The position numbers were made by a program, and so were the translations under genes. From the NCBI GenBank assembly GCA_014529385.2, contig CM043956.1, positions 87,531,721 through 87,595,720 on the forward strand: a stretch of DNA of 64,000 bases, read 5' to 3'. This stretch comes from Adiantum capillus-veneris. Lineage: Eukaryota > Streptophyta > Polypodiopsida > Polypodiales > Pteridaceae. Numbering within the stretch: the first letter of the stretch is position 1; every line of letters begins with the position of its first letter. Shown one piece after another: positions 1-11,539 of this stretch. Below the pieces are notes generated by a model. That model saw nothing but the letters and a program-made list of their open reading frames with translations. It searched no databases and had not been told where the DNA came from.

Positions 1-432
1 TTGCAGTTGGGGTTGTCAGTCATTTGTTGACTGATGATGGCATAGTGCACGAGGGAGATATGCAGGTATTGCGTACATACTTGTAGTACGTGTGCGGTAC
101 GTCTGGTGGTGTATGGACTTACATGGGAGCAGGACAACCGGATGCACACGATCACAACTAGCCAGTGGAAATCGATTGAGAGTGATTTTCTCTCGCCTTT
201 TGTAGTCTTTAGACTAGGTTCCCTTGCTTAAAGGCACAGTCGCCTTTAAGTGGGAGGTTGTTGGCGTATAGGCGCCTGTGCCTTGCCTGGCTGCCCAGAG
301 TCTGGGTGCCTAGTGACTTGCATACCTTATACATAGCATAAGTGTATAGGGGGCTGCTCACTGATTGAGTCTCCCCACCCATATCTATGTGTTGTGTGCT
401 CTTCTCCTTCCTCTTCTCTCCTACACAGTTCC
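1..432. other. Possible LTR remnant abutting satellite
   Basis: No coding region is visible. The stretch is mixed-composition DNA ending in a CT-rich run just before the satellite begins at about 433. It contains GGCGTATAGGCGCC near 263, and the LTR of the gypsy element at the other end of the window has a similar GGCGTATGGGCGCC near 60241. This makes a decayed chromovirus-type LTR possible. The left edge is outside the window, so neither boundaries nor orientation can be settled. Confidence 0.3.
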
Positions 433-720
433 TTCACAATGTAAAAGCTCTCAAAGAGCCTTTAGGCCGTTTAAGGGCACCAACATGGGCACCATGGTAG
501 CCCTATGACCCTAGGGCCATAAGATCTCTCATTGGAATAGAGGGAAACATATGGCCCTTCAGCTTGTACATTGGCACCGTGTGGCCCTAAGGCCATAGAA
601 TCTCTCATCAAAATAAAGGGAAACCCAAGGGCCTAGGGCAAGAGGGTGGCCTAGGCGTCCATGTGAAAGCTCCCACAAGATAATTTAGGCCGTTTAAGAG
701 AACCTACATGGGTACCATGG
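433..720. repeat. Palindromic satellite S1, first block
   Basis: This is the first block of a tandem repeat of about 220 bp (180-230 bp between successive copies of GCACCATGGTAGCCC). Each unit reads roughly: AAAGCTCTCCAAGAGC, TTTAGGCC, CACCTACATGGGCACCATGGT, the CTATGGCCCTAGGGCCATAG palindrome, ATCTCTCAT, then AATAGAGGG. Small open frames through it are translated satellite, not genes. The array is cut at about 720 by an insertion and resumes at about 2550. Confidence 0.85.
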
Positions 721-2549
721 TTGGGAAGCTTACCTCGTAGAGTCACGAGTTATGTTGCCATGATTAGCTCACTAATCTAGTGAGTGTTTCCATGCCCTAG
801 TCGGGTGGCTCATCACTCTGGATTGACAATTATTGTTGATCACTGGAGATATGCTACGATGGCTTCCACCAACATTTGGCACAATTTTTGGGGATCAATG
901 GCCTACGCTAGTGTAATTGTGGCATAATTGGATAGGTTTCCTCACTAATTTCCTTTGTGTCGTTTGATGTTTTGTGGAATTTGGATGTGTGTATATGACA
1001 ATGTGATTAATTTCTTCTAATTTGTCACCAAATCTTGCTAATTGTGTGCCTACACACTCTAATTTTACACTAATCCTTTGCTAATTTCACTAATCTTTGC
1101 TAACTTACACTCTAATTTTCTACTAATTGCATTAACATTTTGTCCTTATGCTTTGGTATTTGCCTAATTAGAGGCTTTGATTGCATTGTAACAATGCCGA
1201 TTTGTGCTAATCACTTGACGATCCGTTGATTTTGGAATGCAAGATTAGGGCTTGGAGCATCAACAAAATCGGCCTACATATCCTGTAGGTAATTGGATGG
1301 TGCCATTGGATCCAAGATTTATGCAGTATGCTTAGCTATTGTCAATTTGATGATTTTGGGCTTTTGATTCATGTGTTTGCATGCCGTCACAATGCCAAAA
1401 TCGGCCTACATATCCTGTAGGTAATTGGATGGTGCCATTGGATCCAAGATTTATGCAGTATGCTTAGCTATTGTCAATTTGATGATTTTGGGCTTTTGAT
1501 TCATGTGTTTGCATGCCGTCACAATGCCAAAATTTTCCTAGAATGAAATGTGCAATGTGGTAATATGCATTGTTGATTTGCTTAATTGGATGCTAGGAGG
1601 GTCAATTGCAATTGTGTGCACTAAAATCTAGTGTGACTTAACTAATAAGGTTGAAGGTTATGCTTTAAGAAAAAAATCATAGAAGGGATATGTAAGTTCC
1701 TCTAAGACGGTGTGATTAGCCCTTATGGCTGCGCCGAGAAAATAACAGATGACAGAGGTGAGTTGGATGCCGACAAAGCTAGGAGGGAGCTTTTATCTAG
1801 GTTGGGCATTAAACTCACTCTCAGTACTCAGGGATTTCATTAACATGATCACAAACATGTGAACTTGCAATTTTTTGATTTTAGCTGATTTTTTTTAAAG
1901 TTTGTACATGAGTTTTAGTTATATACAAGTCTCACTTCAAAAAACTCACGAACGGGCACAAACAGTAACCTGACATCTGGCTCTATGCTAGTGACTTGCC
2001 CTGCATGTACATATGCTTGCTAAATCCAGCATAAAAAACCCACAAAAAAAATCTCACACACCTTTTTGACATCGGGCGTCATGTCCATATGTACAAATTT
2101 ACAAAAAACGGGGTTCAATAGCCTAGGCCACTCTCCCAATTTTCCTTTGCAAGCCTTAGACAAATCTTTAATGATAGGAGGATACCCATGTTCTGATTTA
2201 GCATTCCCTTTAGGATTGTATGCAGTACTGACATGGATTTAATATTCATGTGATCACATGAAATTTCTTGTGATCACAATGTTTATAATCACATTCACAT
2301 AATCACAATTAACGTGATCACAAAATATCCGATAGTGGTGATGTAGCAACCCACCAAAACCCACCGAGGTTTGTGTTTTTCTTGACGAGCTTACTAGGAG
2401 ACTATGTGAACCGTAAACGGAGGCCATTAGGAAATGAAAAAAATCCCAGTGAGCTTACCAAATTCGGTGATTTCTATAGGTTAAGAGGAAGTCACGTGAA
2501 TATTCAACGTGATCACATATTTTGAAATGTGATCACTCAATGTTATTGA
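721..2549 (+). mobile_element. Insertion in satellite, decayed tRNA-Asp-primed LTR element
   Basis: Satellite text stops after ACCATGGT and resumes with AGCCCTATGG at about 2550, so about 1.8 kb was inserted. At about 866-890 the sequence CCAACATTTGGCACAATT matches the LTR-end/primer-site layout of the intact gypsy element (CCAACA, T, TGGCGCC) with CpG decay. That suggests a short LTR of about 150 bp followed by an AT-rich leader. No ORF, second LTR or clear target duplication is visible. The right part (about 2230-2540) has repeated GTGATCACA motifs. It is probably truncated; other element types are possible. Confidence 0.45.
1265..1528. repeat. Exact 132-bp tandem duplication
   Basis: Positions 1265-1396 and 1397-1528 are identical over 132 bp by eye, beginning AAAATCGGCCTACATATCC and ending GCCGTCACAATGCC. 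Perfect identity inside an otherwise decayed insertion points to a recent local duplication. Confidence 0.9.
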
Positions 2550-4568
2550 GCCCTATGGACCTAGTACCAAAGGAGGTCTCATTGGAATAGAGGGCAACCT
2601 ATGGCCCTTGAGCTTATACATTGGCACCCTATGGCCCTAGGTCCATATGACCTCTCATCAGAATAGAGGGAAACCCAAGGCTCTAGGGCCAGAGGGTGGC
2701 CTACGTGTCAATGAAAAATCTCTCCAAGAGCATTTAGGCCATCTAAGGTCACCTACATAGGCACCATGATAGTCCTATGGCCCAAGGGTCATAACACCTC
2801 TCATTGGAATAGAGGGAAACATATGGCCCTTGATCTTATACATCGGAAACCTATGGCCCTAAGGCCATGGATCTCTCATTTGAATAGAGGGCAACCTATG
2901 GCCCTAGGGCCACAAGGTGGCCTAGATGTTAATGTAAAAGCTCTCTAAGAGAATTTAGGTCATTCAAGGGCACCTACCATGGCACCATGGCAGCCCTATG
3001 GCCCTATGGCCATATGATCTCACATTACAATAGAGGGAAACCTATGGCCCTTGAGATTATACACTTGCATTCTTTGGCCCTAAGTCCATAGGATCTCTCA
3101 TCAGAATAGAGAGCAACCATAGGGTGGCCTAGGTGTCAATGTAAAAGCTCTTCAAGACCATTTAAGCCGTTTAAGGGCACCTATATAGGCATCATGGTAG
3201 CCCTAAAGATTGGCCCTTGAACTTGTACATTGGCACCATGTGGCCCTAAGGCCATAGGATCTCTCATTAGAATAGAGGGCAACCTATGGCCCTAGGGCCA
3301 CAAGGTGGCCTAGGTGTCAATGTAAAATCTCTTAAAGAGCATTTAGGCCATTCAAAGACACCTACATGGGCATCATGGTAGCCATATGGCCTTGGGGCTA
3401 CAGGATCTCTCATTATAATAGAGGGAAACCTATTGCCCTTGAGATTATATATATTGGCACCTTATGGCCCTAAATCATCAGAACAGAGGGCCTAGGTGTC
3501 AATGTAAAAGATCTCTAAGAGCATTTAGGCCATTCAAGGACACCTACATGGGAACCATGGCAGCTCTATGGCCCTAGGGCCATAGGATCTCTCATTGCAA
3601 TACAGGATAAAATTATGGCCCTTGAGCTTATACATTGGCACCCTATGGCCCTAAGGCCATAGGATATCTCATCAGAACCATGGACCTAGGACCACAAGGT
3701 GACCTAGGTGTCAATGCAAAAGTCCTCCAAGAGGTTTTATGCCATTCAAGGACACCTACATGGACACCATGGTAGCCCTAGGACCATAGGATATCTTATT
3801 ACTATAAAGGGTAATCTATGGCGCTTGAGATTATACATTGGCACCCTATGGCCCTAAGGCCATAGGATCTCTCATCAAAATAGAAGGAAACCTATGGTCC
3901 TAGGGCCAAAGGTGTCCTAAGTGTCAATGTTAAGTCTCTTAAAGAGCATTTATGCCATTCAAGGGCACCTATACAGGCACCGTGGTAGCCCTATGTCCCT
4001 AGGGACATAGGATCTCACATTACAATAGAGGGCAACCTATGGCCATTGAGCTCATACATTGGCATCCTATGGCCGTAGGGCCATAGGATATCTCAACAAA
4101 ATAAAGGGAAACCTATAGACGTCAGGACATAGGGTGGCCTAGATATCAAATTCAAAGCTCTTCAAGAGTATTTAGGCTATTCAAGGGCACTTACATGGGC
4201 ACCATGGTAGCCCTATGGCCCTAGGGCCATAGGATCTCTCATTGCAATAGAGGGAAACCCATGGCCCTTGAGCTTATACATAGGCACCTTGTGGCCCTAA
4301 GCCCATAGGACCTCTCATCAAAATATTGGACAATCCATGGCCCTAGGGCCACAGGGTGGCCTAGGTGTCTCTTTAAAAGCTCTCCAAGAGCATTTAGTCC
4401 ATTTAAGGGCACCTACATGGACATCATGCTAGCCCTATGGCCATAGGGCAATAATATCTCTTGTTGGAATAGAGGACAACCTATGGCCCTTGAGCTTATA
4501 CATCGGCACCTTATGGCCCTAATTCCATAGGATATCTCATTATAATAGAGGGCATTTTATGGCCCTAG
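2550..4568. repeat. Palindromic satellite S1, second block
   Basis: About nine diverged units continue the array. The clearest palindrome is 4212-4233, two copies of CCTATGGCCCT in inverted orientation meeting at CTAG. The unit at 3990-4011 is also a perfect palindrome, but with CCTATGTCCCT arms, so both arms changed together. The block ends at CTAG (4565-4568), the left target duplication of the large TIR element. Confidence 0.9.
4565..4568. other. Left target-site duplication CTAG of the TIR element
   Basis: Left flank TATGGCC-CTAG and right flank CTAG-GGCCATA join to TATGGCCCTAGGGCCATA, the intact satellite palindrome present in other units. This supports a 4-bp duplication. Confidence 0.75.
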
Positions 4569-4600
4569 AACACCTATTTAGGAAAATAGGGAAAAATTCA
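4569..4600 (+). repeat. Left terminal inverted repeat
   Basis: It starts AACACCTATTTAGGAA and continues to GGGAA and ATTCA. Mismatches to the right end fall at positions 3, 17, 18, 20, 26 and 27, giving 26 of 32 identical. Confidence 0.8.
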
Positions 4601-4782
4601 CACATTTGGGACGATTCTTTGTGTCTCATGGACTTGAGATAAGATTGTATTGTATTAGGTTGTTGCACAAATGAAAACTGAGATACAATGTTTAGTGGAT
4701 GCTTATGAGTCTGCAAGATCCAATATGGTCCGTTTTCAACAACCATACTATACACTAGAGTGTTTTTGCACATGTTAGTTTA

Positions 4783-4785
<3 letters not shown>

Positions 4786-4859
<74 letters not shown>
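4786..4859. repeat. (CA)n microsatellite
   Basis: An uninterrupted CA run of about 74 bp. Minus-strand frames through it give poly-Cys-Val and are not genes. Confidence 0.98.
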
Positions 4860-4861
<2 letters not shown>

Positions 4862-5153
4862 TCATGCACCCAAAATTTTCTTCCCACTCGTGCTTCATTT
4901 AATAAAACAATTGAAATGTAAGTTGCAAGAAAAACTTGGGTGACTAATGTGAAAAAAAACACCATTCATATTGAATAAGATTTCTTGAAGATTACAAAGG
5001 TGGGATGCCATTATCAATGTTGATAATGACCATAGCTATGGGTGGACTAATTGGAACCATTGCTAGAAGATTACAAAGTTGAAAGGCGAATGCTGAGCTA
5101 TCATTCCTCTTCATTTGCATTGACATTTGATGGTGCCTCATGTTCATCAAGTT

Positions 5154-8100
5154 TCAACTGACTCTTTTGGCCTTGAGGATTATTGCCTTTGGAATCTTGA
5201 TTTTGTCCACCCTTGGGCTTCCATGCCCAAATGATGCAGCTAGTATCTTACGTTGAGGATCATTGATGTTCTCTCTCCAATACTTGTTCCAACAATCCTT
5301 GTAAACCTCCACATCACTTGCATTCTTCTTCTTTGAAATTGGTGCCCAGTATTGTATCTTCACTTGAAGATAGGTTGTCGAGTCATTGTTCTGATCAATA
5401 TCCATTTTGCTGCCACTCCTAACCAAATTGGGTAATTTTCTCACAAGGTTGCACAAGTACAAAGTCTCCCTTTGCCACATCAAGAGTTGGGTTGAACTCC
5501 TCAGCAGGTTTGTTGCGCATTGGACCACAATAGTGGTCCTCTATTATGTCAAGTGCTTCATCTAGACCATCTTTCAATGGAACTTCAAGAGGATGATCTT
5601 GTTCACGCATACTCCTTGGCCAAAAGTCATCAAATAAAGTGTTCTCACTTTGTCCAAGGTTTTGCATAGCTTGCATGAGATTCTCCTAGTACATAAGAAC
5701 TGGGTTGATCCACCTAGCATACTCACTTTCATCTCCTTTCTCTTGCAAGTGATCTTTCCACCAACTAACATCCTTCTTTATTCCTTCCATAACTTTCTCA
5801 CTATCTTTAACATACTCAAAGGGTGGTAATAGTTTTGGAACACCTTCAGGAAGCTTGGCTCCTCCTTGGTCATTTCTCTTCCATAACTCTATACCATTTT
5901 CGGGTAACCAATCCACATTTTTAGGGTGCACTTTGTACTGCATCAAAGGTATTCCATCACTCATATAGAACCTAAATTGCAATGGCTTTGAATGACCCAC
6001 TAAGCTATCTGATCCATCATGTAAGAACCCCTTTACAAATCCTTTAAAGTCTGCCAGCTTTTGTAGGAGAAAAGGTGTTGGATGCATGCTAACACACTCA
6101 CTGAAGATCTTCATCAAATGTGGAAATGTAAAAATGGCTTGTTTTCTAAGCTTCTCAGAAAAGCGACTGAACAATGCATCAATATCTTCATGAGTGTGAA
6201 CAACCATAAGAAATCCAAGTTGTACAGTGTCAAATACTCCTCGTGCAACCAACAATGATAGGTATGCAAACACATATCGATTCTTATTTTCTGAACCACA
6301 ATTGTCAAGTTGCAACAGCAATGTTCTTGGCAACCTCTTGAACCCAAATACATTGCCATCCTCCTGTACATGTGCAATAGTAGCAAAGATTGATTGCATC
6401 CTTGGACAATCATTTCCCTGTCTAGAAGCAAAATTCTTAGTGTCCACATTCACATTTGTGATTAGATCAGTCTCTGCCTCTTCATTCCGAGAACTCTGTT
6501 CCTTGCAGTACTGGTTTTTCTCCTTAAGCACTTTCATATGGTGATAGAGAGAAGCTGTAGACAAAACACAATAAAAAAGATTTGTTCGTGGTTCTACACT
6601 TGAGTTTTCTAAGCTCAAGTCACCAAACATACGTTTATCTCTTCTTTCTAAGTTTCTTAGACATTTTGAGAGAGATGCAATTATGAAATTGGGATCACTC
6701 GGCCATAATCCCAATGCAAAGTGACCATAAGCTGTTTGTCCATGTCCATGAGTGAGCATTCCTGTCAAGGATACTGGAAGCCTATCAACTCCATTGAGAG
6801 ATTTTGGAACTGGTTTAATTTGTGGTATAGCAGTCTTACTCTGGTCCATCTTGTCATGTATAGTGCACAAGAACTTGGTTGGATTCATTTATGAAGAGCT
6901 CCTCCAAGCATAGTACAGATTTCTACAGCTCATTTGTTGCAACATGTGTGCTCTCCTCTGTGCCATGTATCTAGCACGCTCCACCTGATTTTTGGTAGAC
7001 TCCAGCTTGACCTTTATGGATATGCAAATGTCACATTTAGAGAATGTGTTTGATTTTGATAAAGTGACTGTCTTGAAGACTGTGTTCCACAACCTTGAGA
7101 ATGTTGGCTGTGACAACGTTTTGTATTCCATTGTGACAAGTGTGTTGTTTACTTCCCGCAAAATGTCCACTTGTTTGTACATCGTTGGTAGAACACGTTG
7201 AGTTTCCCGAGTGCCATGCATGGTTGTCCTTGACTTATGTGGCATTTGATCTGCATTATTATCTATGAAGCCTTGTATGAGTGCTTTTGCCATCTCAACA
7301 TGTGTCAAGCTCTTCCTTATTATTCCAGTGTTTCCATGATTGCCATTGCATGCTCCATCCAAGAATTTTTTACGCAGCCTGTAAAATGTTGACTTTCCTA
7401 TTCCATGTATTACATACCATGATTTACTACATACCTTCTTTCCATCAAAAGTAAACTCAAAGCATTCCTCTTATTGATATTTTCTATGAGCCATGCTCAT
7501 ACAATCCAATACAAATGTGCATCGACTAGTGTAGCTTTGTCCCCAAAAGTCTACCCTCGCTTGCATGATTTTGGATCTGTTTCCAATCTGGCAGCATTGC
7601 ATCTCACAACAATCAATTGTTGCAACTTTGTGAATGTTTGCAGCATCACATTGTTTGTTGAAAGCATGAGCATTACCTTTTTTTTTCTTCTAGGCCTAAC
7701 TCTATGTACATAACTCCTTTTCTTACCTATCCCATCTCTTATATCATAGTCACCGGCAATGGCATCGTGCTCTCTATCATTTTGAGTATGAAGAAGAAGA
7801 CCTAGTTCTATACTGGTGGTACCTTCTTCAAAACTAGTTTCAGTGTTGTTATCTATGTCATCATCCTCATAGTCATCACTGGAAGCATATAAGCTGTCAA
7901 GGGAATCTCCCGTTTCTTCCATGAGGAAATCTCTCAATGGCAGAAGAGGATCCAGTGTCTTTGATCAAGGGCTCACCATTCTCAAATGTGAGCTGCCTAA
8001 TAGGCCAGCTTACCAAATTCAAACTTGAAATATCACTTTGATGTGGATGCATCGACCCTTCCACAATGACACCCAAGCTACTCTCACCTAGTTCAGTACA

Positions 8101-8519
8101 GTTTATAGCCTCATATGGGTGGACCAGCAATACCACTCCATTACCATGTTTTGTAGATCTATTGTCAGCCCAAAGGATGACTCTTTTCTCTTTCCAACTC
8201 GCTCTATCTATCAAGCCATCTTCTTGACCAACAAGAAAATCCTCATCTATTGTGTGAGATTTTCCTCTGTCCATAACAATATTATGCAATGGCCATTTGA
8301 TGATGCTTCCAACTGCTTGAGACATGGTTCTTGCATCCATTGTGACAAATGGAATCAAGAAGGTGTCATCAAAACCTTCTAGTACATGTATCGCCACACA
8401 TGTTGTTCCAATCAATTCAAAACCACAGCGTTGAGATGCATCAGTGGAATGAATAACCCCACGAGCTTTCCTTGTGGAACCATCAACAAGAAACACTGAA
8501 TCACCTTGTTTTGGACCCT
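5154..8519 (-). pseudogene. Decayed DDE-type transposase (DUF7869-like)
   Basis: Read on the minus strand this is about 1,080 codons in several frames. N-terminal part (8519-7897): a domain with KQGDSVFLVDGS that resembles small domains of plant transposon proteins. Next (7937-7551) comes an acidic DDYEDDDIDN stretch and a basic PRRKKK. Then (about 7490-6889) IGKSTFYRLRKKFLDG, HGN and KCDIC, typical of the region before the catalytic core. The core (6888-5686) shows DKMDQSK, LLQLDNCGSENKNRY and HTHEDIDALFSR, the motif set I associate with DUF7869 DDE-like enzymes. The C-terminal part (5676-5154) has GDFVLVQP and WAPISKKK. Breaks: a one-base slip near 7937, in-frame TAA at 6889-6891, TAG at 5683-5685 (probably from CAG) and a slip near 5425. 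The first exon is not found; an acceptor TTGCAG precedes 8519. It should act in the nucleus on the element's ends; this copy is inactive. Confidence 0.7.
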
Positions 8520-8639
8520 GCAATTTTTGAGAAAATAAAGAGATATCAGTAAAATTGTATGTCTAAACATATAACTCAAAATTTAATGCATTCCCAAGAT
8601 ACACTCACAATTTTGGCAAAATCTTGCATCCCATTTAAT

Positions 8640-9640
8640 TAAGAAAATCTACACTGAGTCAATCCATGGAGGATGGTAGGAGGCTCGAGCTCAAGTTTGA
8701 GCCTGTATGCACATCCAAGTGCTAGAAATATAAAGCTGACAAGAGTTGCAAGATAGGGACTATGTTACATTGCAGAGGCACCCATGGAATTTGATAGGAG
8801 GATGGAGCCTTTATGCACACCCAAGTGCTAGAAATATATAGCTCAGAAGAGTTACAAGATGGATCTCGAGTTATATTGAATCAACCCATTGGGGATGGTA
8901 GGAGGCTTGAGCTCAAGTTTGAGCCTAAATGTACATCTAAGTGCTAGAAATCTAAAGCTGAAATAGGTCCAAGATGGTGCCTAAGTTACAATGCCGGAGC
9001 ATAGATGGAGCCTAAATGTAGGTCTAAGTGCTAGAAATCTTTAACTTAAAATAGTTGCAAGATGGATCTCAAGCTATATTGAGTCAACCCACGCACGACG
9101 GTAGGAGGCTCAAGCTCAAGTTTGATCCTAGATGTACATCTAAGTGCTATAAATACCTAGATAAAAAGAGTTTCACAAAGCCAAAGTTTCATAGAGGCAA
9201 GCATGGAATGTTGTAGGTGGCTCAATCTCAAGTTTGAGCCTAAATGTACATCCAAGTGTTAGAAATCTATACTTGTCACACGGGTTGCAAGATGTAGCCC
9301 AAGTTACATGGAGGCACCCATGGAATTTGGTAGAAGGCTCAAACTCAAGTTTGAGCATAGATGCACATTCAAGTGTTAGAAATCTACGAGCAACAACAAG
9401 TGTGAGAAAAAACCCAAGCTATGTTGAAGTAGCCTTGAATTTGGAAGGAGACTCAAATTGAAGTTTGAGCTATATTATACATTTAAAGAGTTGTAAGGTG
9501 GAGCCAAGGTAATGATGAGCTTTACATCAAACCTAAGTTTCCTTGAATGACCTATCAAAAGAGTCAGAGCTTACAAGAAGGTGAGGCTTCAAAGTAGTTG
9601 CATGAGTGGCTCAAACTTAAGTTCGAGCCTAGTTAGTCAT
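8640..9640. repeat. Palindromic repeat block P1 between divergent genes
   Basis: About seven irregular copies (spacing roughly 110-225 bp) of GGAGGCTCGAGCTCAAGT, then TTGAGCCT, then CACATCCAAGTGCTAGAAAT. The copy at 8682-8703 is a near-perfect dyad. The core is shared with the larger P2 block but centred on CTCAAG or CTTAAG. The block lies in the spacer between the minus-strand transposase and the plus-strand methyltransferase-like gene, where regulatory sites for both would be expected. Confidence 0.8.
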
Positions 9641-9752
9641 ATAGTTTTCTTTTAGGATAGGACATTAGTTCGAGTATAGGTGGCCTTGGAGATTATGCTA
9701 TGACAATTGAGCATTGATGGACATTCAAAATACAATGAGGTTTTTTTCTTAG

Positions 9753-10136
9753 TTGTTTATGTGTAAATCGATTCTTGGTGATTATAGTCCTAGTGTTTTA
9801 CGTGTTGTAGCAGGACAATTTTACATGCAAAAAGGTGCAATGAAATCGGTTAAGGAAGAGGGTTGGTGGAGGTGGGTCCCTCACTCATTGATCCTAAGAG
9901 GTTTTAGCAAAGGGAAGTCAAAACTATGTCCAACTTGTGAGTATTATTTTCCCAAAACTCTCAAAAAACTAGTTCTAGACACCCCTAACTTCGTCGATTT
10001 CTTTGACCCCTTAAACGTCGTTTTTTTGATAATTGTTGGTTTTTTGATTTTGAACAAGTTTTATTCAATAAAGCGTAGAGCCACTCTCAAGCTACAAGCT
10101 CGTAAAAAAAGTTTTGCAATCGGACTCGGTATGTGA
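9753..10136 (+). other. Open frame of 127 codons, doubtful
   Basis: An ATG-to-stop frame that gives CPTCEYY and a hydrophobic stretch (VVFLIIVGFLILNKF) followed by basic residues. No family is recognised, and codon use looks like AT-rich spacer. It could be an upstream exon of the large plus-strand gene or chance. It is recorded because it is the only sizeable frame in 9640-14178. Confidence 0.15.
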
Positions 10137-10305
10137 AAGTTATGTTGATTTTTGTGAAAAGTTTTTTTTCCACTTCTTTTAACCATTATGAAAACCATTA
10201 GTTTTGGTCCACGCATGTGAGTTTGCTAATCTAACCTTGGTAGGGTTGGTGGGAAAAGCTATTAAAGGCTTTTTTAATGCTTTTAAAACCTTCTATATTA
10301 TAATA

Positions 10306-10446
10306 GGTTTGGATTTTTGTACAGACTGTGACGAATTTGACGACTGTGCGACAGGTGAGATTCTTTACTCCCGCATCTCCTTGCCCTCTGCGAATCTGCT
10401 CGCAGCCCCACAAAGCTCTTTTTCACGACTCTATATTAATTCTCTA

Positions 10447-10492
<46 letters not shown>

Positions 10493-10640
10493 TCTCTATT
10501 TTACATTAAAAGAGGGTTTCGGTTTTTGTACAGACTGTGAAAAAACTAATGACGACGTGATAGGTATGGCTCTTTACTTTCCCATCTTCATCTCCTTTAT
10601 GAATCTATTTGCGGTCCCAAAACGCTCTACATTAACTCTA
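10306..10640. repeat. Diverged direct duplication with (CT)n tract
   Basis: TTTTTGTACAGACTGTGA occurs near 10315 and again near 10524. Both are followed by related text (GACGA, ACAGGTGAGA or ATAGGTATGG, CTTTACT, then CATCTCC). A pure CT tract fills about 10441-10490 and a TG run about 10641-10656. This looks like a local 210-bp duplication around microsatellites. Confidence 0.6.
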
Positions 10641-10799
10641 TGTGTGTGTGTGTGTGCATATCTTTCTCTTTTTGATTGCATGTGAAGATCTGATTGCAGT
10701 TTAGATTTGAAATTTGAATTTCAAATTCGAAAGGCTTATCCAGGTGCACTTCTTTGTCTCTCTCTCTCTCTCTCGTGTGTGTGTGTGTGATATCTTCTT

Positions 10800-11010
10800 C
10801 TAATCTTTCTATGTAATTACCCTCAGCTCCTCTTAATCACTCCCTAATCTCTCTGTGTAATCTCCCTTGCCTCCTCTTAATCACTCCCTAATCTCTTCTA
10901 ATCTCTCTATGTAATCTCCTTTGCCTCCTCTTAATCACTCCCTAATCTCTTCTAATCTCTCTATGTAATCTCCCTTGCCTCCTCTTAATCACTCCCTCCC
11001 TTCCTCTTAA
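10800..11010. repeat. 54-bp minisatellite
   Basis: About four copies of a pyrimidine-rich unit built from AATCTCTCTATGTAATCTCC, TTGCCTCCTC and TTAATCACTCCC. This CT-rich DNA lies upstream of the methyltransferase-like gene and could belong to its 5' UTR or promoter. From 11010 to 11540 the sequence is AT-rich without a recognisable feature. Confidence 0.75.
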
Positions 11011-11539
11011 TCTCTCCTAAACCTGCATCTCAAAAGTTCAGTCTTCAATATCATTCTATTAGTTTCTAGTCTCTATTTAATCTACTTCTAATGACTACTT
11101 ATACTCATTATTGTTTTCTATCATCTCTTTGATACACCTTTTAAACTCTATCATTAAGTTAATCAAACTATAACTACGCTTAAAATCACGCTCTATAAAT
11201 TGAAAGTAAGTGGCTATTCTTTAATTAGAGTACTTAATCAATAAGTACTTTAATTAACTTTTTTTTGAACTGTAATTAAGTAATTAATCTACTTAAAGAA
11301 AAAGATAAATAACAACACTTACTTGGTTGGGTACTGAGTGTGACATTTCTACTTGACGTAGATTCTTTGCTTTTGATATTCAGCTCGTTTTTGGTGCCTT
11401 GTTTCCTTGTTGAGAAACTAGAACAATGAGCTGATGTAGCTTAAATCTCACCTTCTAATGCTCTCAAAGCACTAGCATATTCCACTCTAGTGTGACCTCA
11501 TGAGCTTATTGTGGATATTTTAGCATGATAGCGTTGCCT

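Noticed and set aside
2766-2948. Short frames in the satellite
   Set aside because: They repeat with the satellite unit and carry stops in sister units.
4780-4965. Minus-strand frame with long Cys-Val run
   Set aside because: It is the translated (CA)n microsatellite.
6227-6544. Plus-strand frames opposite the transposase
   Set aside because: Shadows of the minus-strand gene, whose motifs are clear.
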